From NCBI GenBank assembly GCA_019448385.1, contig JAGTXO010000002.1:744001-808000 (forward strand): DNA of 64,000 nucleotides, given 5' to 3'. The translations under genes and the position numbers were made by a program. Positions 42,001-50,538 of this stretch are shown here, one piece after another (position 1 is the stretch's first letter; the number at the start of each line of letters is the position of its first letter). The notes under the pieces were generated by a model that saw only the letters and a program-made list of their open reading frames with translations, was not told the DNA's origin and did no database searches. This stretch comes from Diacronema lutheri (Eukaryota > Haptophyta > Pavlovophyceae > Pavlovales > Pavlovaceae).

Positions 42001-42245
42001 TCGCGGCCGCCTTCACGAGCTGGAAGGCCACCTTCGAGCAGGCGCGCGCGCGCCGCTGCAAGCGCGTAGCACGGCGCGGCGTCGGCACGCATGTGCGCCG
42101 CGCTCACGCGCCGCCAGCACGCGCGCGCGCGCGGCCGCCGCTCCTCGCTCTACAGGCGCACGGTCGGTCGCCGTCCAAGGCGGACATCCTCCTCACAGGC
42201 AGCGTGGTCACGTCGCTCGCGAGGAAGGTTGGCTACTTCGATTAA
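39081..42245 (+). CDS. Filamin-repeat, kelch and LamG-domain protein
   Basis: Five exons, 39081-39108, 39235-39540, 39674-39867, 40104-42065 and 42156-42245, join in consistent phase and give about 859 residues. Two filamin-type Ig repeats come first (GKGLQGGTVGQVCMFQVQ, IDNSDGSYTCTYLPVKAL; then NLHHGVAGKPLIFHVLARDA, TDMGDGTYAVSWSTCFAGWY). A kelch propeller follows at about residues 300-560 (GATVWFVGGKDPSGRLDDVY, GHSVVAFLQSLWIFGGRDVS, YMLVVGGLDDADNFHPDVVV). A concanavalin/LamG_3 domain sits at about 577-745 (FTLEAWVLPRSFPPYATILS, HVWTHIAGVYDGSSLKMFIN, IDEVRVWNVVRSEADI). There is no signal peptide, so it is probably a cytosolic scaffold. Introns are 126, 133, 236 and 90 bp. The last donor (GTAGCA) is the least certain. 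Confidence 0.85.
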
Positions 42246-42327
42246 ATTTCTTTGTTTACGTTTTTTTTCTTTTTTTTTCCTGTTTGGGGTTTCCCCGAAA
42301 CACTGTCGCTCTGTCAGCCGGGGCTCG
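42246..42327. terminator. T-rich convergent 3' region
   Basis: 82 bp between two convergent stops. It contains T-rich runs (TTTTTTTTCTTTTTTTTTCC, near 42261-42280), the most A/T-rich stretch near any gene end here. It could serve 3'-end formation for the plus-strand gene; on the minus strand it reads A-rich. Confidence 0.45.
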
Positions 42328-44226
42328 TCATCCAAACACGCTTTCATAGCCCAGCTCGTCGTTCTCCTGCGGCTGCAGCGGGCGCGCGCGCACACCCTCC
42401 GACTTGAAGACGTGGAGCGTGCGCGTCTCCTCCGTGTCGCCGATGCTCACGCTGACGAGCGCGCTGCCGAAGCGGCGAACGTGTTGGTGCGCGCGCTTGC
42501 GCTGGAAAGCGCTCAGCTCGAGGGGCAGCTCGAGGACGCACCGGTCCGACTCTGCAAACTCGTCGATCAGCCGCTCGACGCGCTCGAGCTCGACACGCAT
42601 CGCGCACGCGACGCGCTCCGAGACGGCCGCGCACTCGTGCAGCACGACGACCGCGTGGCCGATGCCCATCAGCTCGGGCACGCATGGCAAGAGGTGCTTG
42701 TCGACGAACGCGCCGCGCTCGGCTGCTGGCATGCGCCGGAGCAGCTGCTGAAGCACGAGCGACGAGATGCGCTCGCGCGCGAGGTCGACGGCCGAGGCGA
42801 AGAGCGCGGCCTCGAGCGTCGCGCCCTCCTCGCGCGACATGCAACGCAGCGCGCCCTGCAGCGCGAAGGACGCGTGCTTGTCCTGTGCGAGGCGCACGCA
42901 CGCGCGCGCCAAGAGCGAACACGCGCGCACGCGCTCGATGGGCGCGGCGCGTGCGATCGCGTGCTGGAGGACGTAGTTGCCGAAGCGGTCGACCGCAAGC
43001 TCCTCCGCCCGGTCAATGAGCTGCGAGACCATCGCGCGACGTCCCGCCACGTCGTGAAAGAGCGCCGCTTGCAGCACGCACGACCCGAAGGCATCGGTCG
43101 CGAGCTGTGCGCCGCCCGCGACGATGCGCTCGGCGAGCCGACGGCGCTGGTCGTCGGCGAGGGCGTCGTCAGCGCAGGGCGACTCGCCGCTCACCGCCGC
43201 GCGCGGCGCGAGCAAACACGCCTGCAGTGCCGTGCGCGCAACCACGTCGGTCGCAAGCCGGAGCGCGTGCGGCTCGAGGGCCGCCATGAAGGCCGCGCGC
43301 GACGAGCGCGGGCTCGTTGGCGAGTCGAGGAGTGTGCGGAGCACGGAGGCGCCGTACTCGTCTGTGACGAGCGACGCCGCCGCGTCGAGCAGCGGCGCAA
43401 AGAGCACCTCGGCGCCGCCGCGCGCGTCCGCGATGAGCGAGCGCACGAGGCGCGAGCCGTGCTTTTCGCGGCAGACGGCATGCACATGCGGCGTGATCGC
43501 TGCGGCCAGCCGCCGTCTGCCGTCGTCGTCGAGGAGGTTGCGGCGGAAAGCGTAGTTCAGGATGCGCGCGCCCGTGCACGAGCGCGAGAGCTCCGCCGCG
43601 GCGGGAAGCAGCCGCTCGTGCGTGATCTCGCGCGTGAGCGCCCAGTCGGCGTCGAGGTGGAAGATGAGCTCGCGCGCCACGTAAAAGCCGTGCTCGTCGA
43701 GCGCGAGCGTGACGAAGCGGCCAGAGCAACGATGGGCGAGCTCTTGCATCAAGAAGGGCGTCGGTGCCGCCGCGGTTATCATCGCCTGCAGCAGGTACGG
43801 GCCGCGATCCGAGTCGCACATCTCGTCAACAAGAGGCATGAGCGCGCTCACGAGCTCTGCGCGCTGCTCGGGCGCGCAGTTGGAGAGGCGCGCCTGCAAG
43901 CTCGTGACGGCCTGCGCGCCGAGCTGCTCGCACAGCTCGACGCGCACGCCCGTGTCGGTCGCGCCCGCGCCCTGCTCGCCGCGCGGTCGCTCCACGCGCC
44001 GGGGCCGCGGCGCATGGCCGTTCACGCCGCCCGCCGGCGCCGTGCGCCGCGCAGCCGGCGGCGGCGCGCGCACGGCACGCGCGCTGCTTAACTGGGGGCG
44101 CGCGGGGACGAAGCACTCGCTCAGCGCCCGTGCGGGCGCGGTCGGCTGCGCGTGCAACGCGCGCCGCGCCGTCCCCCACACGAGGCGTCCACTTCTTCTC
44201 GAAGATGCAAGGAGGAGCACCTCCAT
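42328..44226 (-). CDS. Pumilio-repeat RNA-binding protein, possibly organellar
   Basis: A single exon of 632 residues. The first ~55 residues are Arg/Ala/Ser-rich without acids (MEVLLLASSRRSGRLVWGTA), resembling a mitochondrial or plastid leader. Puf repeats follow: DSDRGPYLLQAMITAAA, ALDEHGFYVARELIFHL, CTGARILNYAFR, EKHGSRLVRSLI, DEYGASVLRTLL, DAFGSCVLQAALFH, DRFGNYVLQHAIAR, DKHASFALQGALR, ERISSLVLQQLLRR. Each carries the five-residue RNA-contact position, several non-standard (HGFYV, TGARI). The family binds single-stranded RNA. The spacing is closer to Puf proteins than to PUM3/Nop9, but orthology is not settled. Its 5' end overlaps the divergent RING-J gene. Confidence 0.85.
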   Translation of the reverse strand: MEVLLLASSRRSGRLVWGTARRALHAQPTAPARALSECFVPARPQLSSARAVRAPPPAARRTAPAGGVNGHAPRPRRVERPRGEQGAGATDTGVRVELCEQLGAQAVTSLQARLSNCAPEQRAELVSALMPLVDEMCDSDRGPYLLQAMITAAAPTPFLMQELAHRCSGRFVTLALDEHGFYVARELIFHLDADWALTREITHERLLPAAAELSRSCTGARILNYAFRRNLLDDDGRRRLAAAITPHVHAVCREKHGSRLVRSLIADARGGAEVLFAPLLDAAASLVTDEYGASVLRTLLDSPTSPRSSRAAFMAALEPHALRLATDVVARTALQACLLAPRAAVSGESPCADDALADDQRRRLAERIVAGGAQLATDAFGSCVLQAALFHDVAGRRAMVSQLIDRAEELAVDRFGNYVLQHAIARAAPIERVRACSLLARACVRLAQDKHASFALQGALRCMSREEGATLEAALFASAVDLARERISSLVLQQLLRRMPAAERGAFVDKHLLPCVPELMGIGHAVVVLHECAAVSERVACAMRVELERVERLIDEFAESDRCVLELPLELSAFQRKRAHQHVRRFGSALVSVSIGDTEETRTLHVFKSEGVRARPLQPQENDELGYESVFG

Positions 44227-46019
44227 CTTTGCAAGTCGACGGCTTCGATTCCTCGGCAATCATTTTCGGCCGTCAAAGTCCAGACGTCCAGCGAATGGGC
44301 TTCCCGCTCGAGCTCTGCGCGGAGGCGGACGAGAACCACGTGGCCGAGTTCATTTGCGTGATCTGCACGTCGCTCGTCGAATCGCCCGTTGCGTCCGAAT
44401 GCTCGCACATCTTCTGCGTCGGCTGCATCGACCAGTGGCTCGGAAGGCAGGAGCACCGGTGCCCGACGTGCGCCGCGCCGATCCACCGCGCGCTGCAGCC
44501 GCTGCAGCAGGCGTCGCCGCTCGCGTGGCGGGTGCTCGGCCGCGTGCGCGTGCGCTGCCCGCTAGCCGGCTGCGCGTGGCGCGGCGAGTATTCGGAGGTC
44601 GGCAGCCACCTGACGAGCTCCGAGTCGCACGTCGGAAGCAGCGGCGGCGCCGCGCCCGGCACGGCGGCCGGGCTGCGCGAGCAGGCGGAACTCAAGGAAG
44701 AGGCGCGGCACTTTAAGGAGGCGATCACGCTGTACTCTAAGTCGCTCGCGGCCGAGCACGCGCCGCTCACGCTCGTCGGCCGCGGCCGCGTGTGGTTGCA
44801 GCTTGGCCAGCCACAGCAGGCGCACGCGGACGCGAGCGCGGCGCTCGCACTCGACGGCGGCTGTGCGCCCGCGACATCGCTGCTCGTGCGCGCGCTCGTG
44901 CAGCTCGGCCGGCTTGACGACGCCGTGCGCGCGCTCGATGCCGTGCCCGTGAAAGACGAGGCACTCGCGCGCATCGAGGAGTCAGTCGACGCGCTCGTCG
45001 CGGCTGACCGCGCAGCGCGCGACGCGTACGAGCGCGGCGACTTTGAGAGCGCGCGCCGGCTTTTCTCGGTCGTTGCCGAGGGGAGCAGCTGCCACTCGGC
45101 GCAGCTCTGGCTCGCGCGCGCCGAGCTTGGCATGGGTCAGTGCGATCAGGCGATCCGGCGCACGCGCGACGTGCTGCGTGACGACCCGACCAACTGCGCG
45201 GCGTTTGCGGTCCGCGGTAACGCGTACTTGCTGCGCGGCGAGTTTGACCAGGCGTGGAAGAACCTGCAGCAGGCCTTGCGTCTCGATCCGGACGACGCGC
45301 CAACACAGCACGCCGCGAAAAAGGCGCGCAAGGTTCAAAAGGCAGCAGAGGGCGCCAAGGCCGCTGCTTTTGAGCGCCGGTTCGACGAGGCCGTGCAGCT
45401 CGCGTCGCTGGCCATCGAGACGGCCGACGCGCCCGTCCGCGCGCCGCTCCGCGCGATGCTCTACGCCGAGCGCGCGGCCGCCCGGTTGCGCCTCAAGGAC
45501 TTTAAAAGCTGCCTCGAGGACGCCGCGCAGGCGATCTACGGCTCCGACAACGAGTGCAAGTCGGCGGCACTCACGCGCGCGTCGGCGCTGCACGCGCTCG
45601 GTCGGCACGAGGAGGCGCTTGCTGACATGTCCGCGCTGCTCCGCCTGTACGAGAACGACCCGCAGATCAAGCACGCGTACCATCGTGCCAACTTCGAGGT
45701 GCGCAAGATGCGCCGGCCCGACCTGTACGGCCTGCTGCGCGTGCCGTCCGTCGCGTCGGCTGTCGAGATCAAAACGGCCTACCGGCAGCGCGCGCTCGAG
45801 CTGCACCCCGACAAGGTGCCGCCATCTGATTTGGACGGAAAGAAGCAGGCGGAGGCGCGCTTCAAGGAGCTTGGCGAGGCCCTCGAGATTCTCACCGACG
45901 AGTTCAAGCGCAAGCTGTGGGACGAAGGCTACGACCGCGAGGCGATCGACGAGCGCGTGCAGGCCGCCCAGCGCGCCGCGCGTGAGCACACGCGTGACGG
46001 CTGCTGCGGCGCACACTGA
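44205..46019 (+). CDS. RING-finger, TPR and DnaJ-domain protein
   Basis: A single exon, 604 residues from ATG 44205 or 574 from ATG 44295. RING finger at about residues 53-90: CVICTSLVESPVASECSHIF followed by CVGCIDQWL and CPTC. A short Cys pair after it (CPLAGCAWRGEY) suggests a TRAF-type zinc segment. TPR units occupy about 160-470 (EEARHFKEAITLYSKSLAAE, AFAVRGNAYLLRGEFDQAWK, DFKSCLEDAAQAIYGSDN). A J domain lies at about 505-570: DLYGLLRVPSVASAVEIKTA, then HPDK. The layout joins an E3 ubiquitin ligase module to an Hsp70 co-chaperone of DNAJC7 type, suggesting chaperone-linked quality control. ATG 44205 overlaps the Pumilio coding start; ATG 44295 avoids it. Confidence 0.85.
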   Translation: MQGGAPPSLQVDGFDSSAIIFGRQSPDVQRMGFPLELCAEADENHVAEFICVICTSLVESPVASECSHIFCVGCIDQWLGRQEHRCPTCAAPIHRALQPLQQASPLAWRVLGRVRVRCPLAGCAWRGEYSEVGSHLTSSESHVGSSGGAAPGTAAGLREQAELKEEARHFKEAITLYSKSLAAEHAPLTLVGRGRVWLQLGQPQQAHADASAALALDGGCAPATSLLVRALVQLGRLDDAVRALDAVPVKDEALARIEESVDALVAADRAARDAYERGDFESARRLFSVVAEGSSCHSAQLWLARAELGMGQCDQAIRRTRDVLRDDPTNCAAFAVRGNAYLLRGEFDQAWKNLQQALRLDPDDAPTQHAAKKARKVQKAAEGAKAAAFERRFDEAVQLASLAIETADAPVRAPLRAMLYAERAAARLRLKDFKSCLEDAAQAIYGSDNECKSAALTRASALHALGRHEEALADMSALLRLYENDPQIKHAYHRANFEVRKMRRPDLYGLLRVPSVASAVEIKTAYRQRALELHPDKVPPSDLDGKKQAEARFKELGEALEILTDEFKRKLWDEGYDREAIDERVQAAQRAAREHTRDGCCGAH

Positions 46020-46410
46020 TGATCGTTGTCGGGCGGTCGGCGGTCCTTGTAGCAGTCAGTGCGCGGCAAGCGGGCCGCCCGCCTGACAGACACACCCGGC
46101 CGCGTGCAACGATGAGGCGGGCGTCCTATGCAGGCGTGACGCGCCTCGTTGCGACAAGTCGCTTCCCACGCAGCACAGACAATCGCTCAGAGCTGTGCGG
46201 CGTCCGCCAGACCGCCAGCTGCAAACTGCTGCCACACGTCTCCGCCGAGTGGCTCGACACCGTCGCATTCGCCACGCCGGTTGCCACCAAGCAGCAGAGT
46301 CCGACAGGCGCGCAGCGTGTCAAAGGGAAGCTGGCTGCGCGGCCGCTCGGCTCGCCGCGCCGCCGGTTGCGCGCATCAATCGCCGCCCACGCCACAGCGC
46401 CCCGCAACGT
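46020..46410. other. Convergent gap with no gene seen
   Basis: 391 bp between the RING-J stop and the eL43 stop. Open frames on both strands cross it but look like chance reading. No repeats or hairpins recognised. Confidence 0.5.
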
Positions 46411-46783
46411 TTATCCGAGCCCCGCGCCCTCGCGCAGGCGGCGGATAGTGCTGCGCGTCTGCGCGGCCTGCGCTGTCGCGAGCACCCACGCGCCGCCAGC
46501 TACGGTCTTGTTGCAGCCCGAGCAATACCAGATGCCGACGGCCTTCCGCTTGACCTGATCCTTGCCGCAGAAGGAGCAGCCGTACTTCGCGTGCTGCGAG
46601 ACCTCCATCTTCTTCACGACTTTCCGGAGCGACGCGCCGTAGCGCGTGCCGTACTTGCCGGTGATGCCCACCTTCTTCGTGCGCTTGTTCACCTGCGCGG
46701 CGTGTTCGGGCGGCGGGCCAGGTGCCAGCGTGTCAGCACCGCGCCGTCGGCAGGCCGCTCCCGAGCACCACACGGCGCACCAT
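46411..46783 (-). CDS. RPL37A: 60S ribosomal protein eL43 (RPL37A)
   Basis: Exon 1 supplies only the ATG (46783-46781). An 88-bp intron (46780-46693, GTGCGC...GCGCAG) follows, then exon 2 (46692-46411), for 94 residues. Exon 2 reads [40 protein letters not shown], then [20 protein letters not shown] and [11 protein letters not shown]. The zinc ribbon (C-x2-C...C-x2-C) is complete. The protein is a 60S core component. Without the intron no in-frame Met stands next to the conserved start, so the one-codon first exon is well supported. The start is 89 bp from the divergent DXO gene. Confidence 0.95.
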
Positions 46784-46872
46784 TCTTTTTGTCGAGGGCA
46801 GCACGTGGTCGTCGCAACGGACCCTCAGACCAGGGCCTCACCGGACTCGCCGCCGCCATCGTGGCGCGAATA
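46784..46872. promoter_or_regulatory. Bidirectional promoter, eL43 / DXO
   Basis: 89 bp between divergent starts. A T-rich element (TTCTTTTTG, near 46783-46791) lies at the eL43 side, with CACGTG (near 46802) as an E/G-box-like palindrome. Confidence 0.5.
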
Positions 46873-47913
46873 ATGCTCGTGGCGCACCGCGCGGTCGAGT
46901 CGGAGGAGGAGCTGGCGGCGGCGGTGTGCAGCACGTACGATGAGCCGCGCGAGATCGCTTGCTTCAGTCGCCTGGCGGACCGCACCGTGCGCTACAACGA
47001 CCGCTCCCAGCTGCGCGCGTTTGTCCGGCCCGAGCTCGAGACCGACCTGAACCGCGGGTTCGAGGCGTTTGTCGACAAGCAAGGTGACGCGTCGGTCGAC
47101 GACATCGTCGCGGCGCTGGCGGACAAGAAGCTTGACACGAGTCAGGCGCACTTTCTCACGTTCCGCAACAACCTCAACAAGCTGCTCGGCACGCCGTACA
47201 ACCTTCGCGACGAGTGGAGGATGGGCGTCTCGCGGCACGGCCGCACGGTGCACCTGCACATCCTCGAGACCGAGGTGCAGGCTGCGCGCGAGTGCGCGCG
47301 ATCCGAGCAGGAGCGGCGTATGGCCTTTTGGGGCTACGCGTTTGAGCACGCCGCCACCGCGTCAGGCAAGCCGCGTGCGGCGTCCGAGGACGTCTTCTCC
47401 GAAGACGTTCGAATCGACTGCAACCAGGAGTTCTGCTCGATCGCGCAGAGCAAGCTGGGCGGCAACCGGATCATCCTGGCCGGCGAGGTCGACTGCGAGC
47501 GCCGCGGCTTTGGCGAGCAGGGAGGCGGCGCGCACGCGATGCGCAAGTACATCGAGCTCAAGACGAGCCGGCTGCTTTCGGACGCGCACGCTCGCCGCTC
47601 CTTCGAGCGCAAGATGCAAAAGTGGTTCGTGCAGTCCTTCCTGCTCGGCCTGCCCTCAATCGTGTGCGGCTTTCGGGACGACGGCGGCGTGCTCAAGAAG
47701 ATGCAGGACTTCGAGGTAAAGCAGCTGCCGAAGCTCGCACAGTTCAGGCCGCACGTGATGCTCAACTTTGGCGGCGCGGTGCTCGGCTGGCTGTACGAGC
47801 GTGTCATCTCCGGGCCGCCGCAGGGCAGGTACGTCTTTTCGTACGAGCCCGCGCAGCGCAGGCTCGCCCTTCGGATTGCGCCCGAAGGCGTTGTGGCGCA
47901 ATCCGAAGCCTGA
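46873..47913 (+). CDS. DXO/Rai1-family decapping exonuclease
   Basis: A single exon of 346 residues. Family motifs in order: FSRLADRTVRYNDRSQLRAF, a long helical middle, then the active-site blocks GEVDC (about residue 204, Glu and Asp), YIELKTSR (about 228, Glu-Lys), KWFVQSFLLGLPSIVCGFRD (Gln) and FGGAVLGWLYERV. These supply the metal ligands used by DXO and Rai1 to remove faulty caps (unmethylated or NAD) and degrade 5' to 3'. It is likely nuclear or cytosolic RNA quality control. The stop codon falls at the foot of two adjacent perfect hairpins. Confidence 0.92.
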   Translation: MLVAHRAVESEEELAAAVCSTYDEPREIACFSRLADRTVRYNDRSQLRAFVRPELETDLNRGFEAFVDKQGDASVDDIVAALADKKLDTSQAHFLTFRNNLNKLLGTPYNLRDEWRMGVSRHGRTVHLHILETEVQAARECARSEQERRMAFWGYAFEHAATASGKPRAASEDVFSEDVRIDCNQEFCSIAQSKLGGNRIILAGEVDCERRGFGEQGGGAHAMRKYIELKTSRLLSDAHARRSFERKMQKWFVQSFLLGLPSIVCGFRDDGGVLKKMQDFEVKQLPKLAQFRPHVMLNFGGAVLGWLYERVISGPPQGRYVFSYEPAQRRLALRIAPEGVVAQSEA

Positions 47914-47934
47914 GCTCGTGCCCGAGCTCAGGCT
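47869..47934. repeat. Twin perfect hairpins across the DXO stop codon
   Basis: The first hairpin has 14-base arms, 47869-47882 and 47895-47908 (CTTCGGATTGCGCC and its complement), with a 12-base loop. The second has 10-base arms extendable to 12, 47909-47918 and 47923-47932, with a 4-base loop. The DXO TGA is at 47911-47913, within the second stem. Confidence 0.85.
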
Positions 47935-47972
47935 GCCGGATGGCGCGGGCGCGGGCTGCCGGATGGCGCGGG
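47931..47972. repeat. 19-bp direct repeat, two copies
   Basis: GGCTGCCGGATGGCGCGGG at 47931-47949 and 47954-47972, period 23, directly after the hairpins in the DXO 3' region. Confidence 0.85.
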
Positions 47973-48136
47973 CGGTGATGCGGCCGCGGCGCGAGTGGGC
48001 GCCCCCGGCAACGCCGGGCGGGAGAAAGCGCCCGCTCGCGGAGCCTGAGCCAACGTCGGGCGCGAGGCGGGAGCCGCCGCAGCCGCAGGGCAAGCGAGAT
48101 GAAACGTGAGAATGCGCTCTGTGCACTAAAGCCCCG

Positions 48137-48171
48137 CCCCCCCCCCCCCCCCCTGCCCCCCCCCCCCCCCC
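48137..48171. repeat. C17-TG-C16 tract
   Basis: Two adjacent C runs in the convergent gap (47914-48193) between the DXO and IleRS stops. The rest of that gap shows no gene. Confidence 0.85.
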
Positions 48172-48193
48172 AACCCTTTCCGTCCTAATCTCC

Positions 48194-50506
48194 TCACCCG
48201 AGAACGTGGATGGTAAAGTGCGTGCCATGCTCGAGTTCAAGGGCGGCGCCGTCCAATCGCACGTGCACCTTGCCGCCGCCCGCAGCGAGCTGCTCCCGGA
48301 GCACGACCGGCTCAAAGGCGGCGAGCAGCTGCTGCACGAGTGCGGCGGTCGGTGCGTCGCTGAACGCGCCGGCGCACACGGCGGGCAGCTCTCGCGCGAT
48401 CACAATCTCGATCGTGACGCCGTCAACCTCGCGCAGCGCGGACGCGAGCACGACGGCGTCAGGCAGCCTCGCAGCCGCCGGCAGGAAGGGCTTGCCAATC
48501 AGCTTTGTGACCATCCCGCTCATCTTGACGATGACGGCCTCGAGCGCGCGCGCATCCTCGTCCGTCGCCGCATCGCGCGCGTCGTCGCCGTTCGCGCCCG
48601 CGTCGGCAGCGGGGAGGACGCCTGTCTCGAGAAGCCGCTGCTGCGCCTCAATGGGCGGAAGCACCTTGTAAAAGACCTCGATCGCGTCCTGCACCTCGAG
48701 GCCGGCCTCCTTGCGCAGCTTCTGCACGCGGTTGGACACGTTGCGCGTCGTCCCCTCCTCGAGCATCTCCTGGTCGGGCACGCAGTTGAGCACGACGAGC
48801 ACGTCCTTGTTGTCGGAGCTGGCCGCCTCGAACACCTCGCTGCTGCCCGCAAAGTCGCACTGCACGATCAGTTCCTCAGCGCCAAACGGCTGGCGGGAGG
48901 GGAGAGGCGGCGACGGCAACGCACGCGCAGCGCGGGCCGTGGCTCGCGCGCTGCGCGTCACAGGTGCGCGGCGCGGCGCGCGCGGCGCGGCGCGCGCGGC
49001 GCGGCGATGCGCGGCGCGGCGCGCGCGGCGCGGCAACGCGCGGCTCGCAGCGGATGGCAAGCGCGCTCTTGCGCGCGTGCAAACGCCCAGCGCAGGACCG
49101 GCGCGCTCGCGACACGCGCGCCTGCGCGCCGCGCACCTCTCCGTCAATGTGCAGCGCCTTGCTCTCGAGGAAGTCGCACAGCTGCTCGTGCGAGAGCGCG
49201 CGCACCTTCGCCTGCCATGCGCCGTACGTCGAGCCAAAGCGTTTGCCGAGCAGCAAATGGTTGGGTTGCGCCTTGAGGAGCACGATGTCGGGAGCATCGA
49301 CGAAGCGGCGCACGGTGAGAGCGCGCACGTTGAGCTCGGCAAAGACGTAGCGCTCGAGGGACTTGATCGACTCGAGGTGCGCTCCATCGCGGTGGAGGAC
49401 GATGAGCTCGGGAAGCGGTACCTTGAGCGGTTGCTTGCGCCTCTTGCGGATCTGCCGGCCGAGCTCGATCACCGGCTGGATCGCCGCGACCGCGCTCTCA
49501 ATCTGCGCGTCGCGCGCGCTCTCGAGCACCTCGGGCAGCATGCAGAAGTGCACCGACGCCTCGCGCTCAGCCTCTGGCAGCGCGCTCGCCAGCTGGCGGT
49601 ACATGAACTCGGCGAGGAAGGGCGTGAGCGGCGCGAGCAGCTTGGACACGAGCAGCAGCACCTCAAAGAGCGCGCAGAGTGCGCGGCGGCAGTCGTCGAC
49701 TGACGTGTCATCGCCCTTGCGCTGCAGCCGCGGTCGGTTGAGCTTGATGTACCTGCCAAAGCGGTGCAAACGCCCAGCCACGTGGCGATGGCGTCAGCGG
49801 CGGGCGCGGCGGGCGCGAGCGCAGCGGAAGCGACGCGGCGCGCGGCGCGGCGCGGCGCGGCGCGGCGCGGCAGCGCGTTGTGCTGCGCTCGCCAGTTGGT
49901 GAGCTGCTCGACAAATGCGAGGATGCGCGGCACGGTCGTGAAGAGGCGGTACGCCTCCATCTCCGCGCGCACAAAGGCGATCAGCGAGTGCGCGGCCGCG
50001 ATGATCCACCGGTCCATCGCGTTGGGCGAGGTGAGCGCGAGCTGCAGGTCGGGCGCAAAGCGGCCCTCTTCTCCCACGTCCGCGTGCAGCCTATTCGCCG
50101 ACTGCATGAAGAAGCGGAACGAGTTGTAGAGCGGCAAAAAGACGTCGCGTGTGATGCGCATCACGCCCGCCTCCTTGAACTTGAGCGTCTCCGCGCACAC
50201 GACTGGCGAGTTGATCAAGTAGAGGCTGCAGCGCCGCAGAGTGCGCGCGCCCGGCGTGCGGCCGCGTGAGCGCGCGCGGCGCGCGCAGCGCTGAGCGCGT
50301 CGCGTTCGCGCGCGTTCGCGCGCGGCGCGGCGCGAGCCGCGCGCTGACCGGAGCGCGTCCGCGCCGTGCGCGTTGATGACGTCGAGGGGATCCGGGTAGT
50401 TCTTGAGGCGCTTGCTCATCTTGTGCCCGTCCTCCGCGAGGACGAGACCGTTGACGATCAGGTTTTTAAAGGGCGGCTTGTCGAAGAGGCAGGTTGAGAG
50501 CACCAT

Positions 50507-50538
<32 letters not shown>

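Noticed and set aside
42091-44091. Plus-strand frame of about 660 codons opposite the Pumilio gene
   Set aside because: Its start overlaps the end of the filamin/kelch gene in another frame, and the rest is the complement of Puf repeats.
46019-46558. Plus-strand frame of 179 codons between RING-J and eL43
   Set aside because: It runs antisense into eL43, has no recognisable features and leaves no room for the convergent 3' ends.
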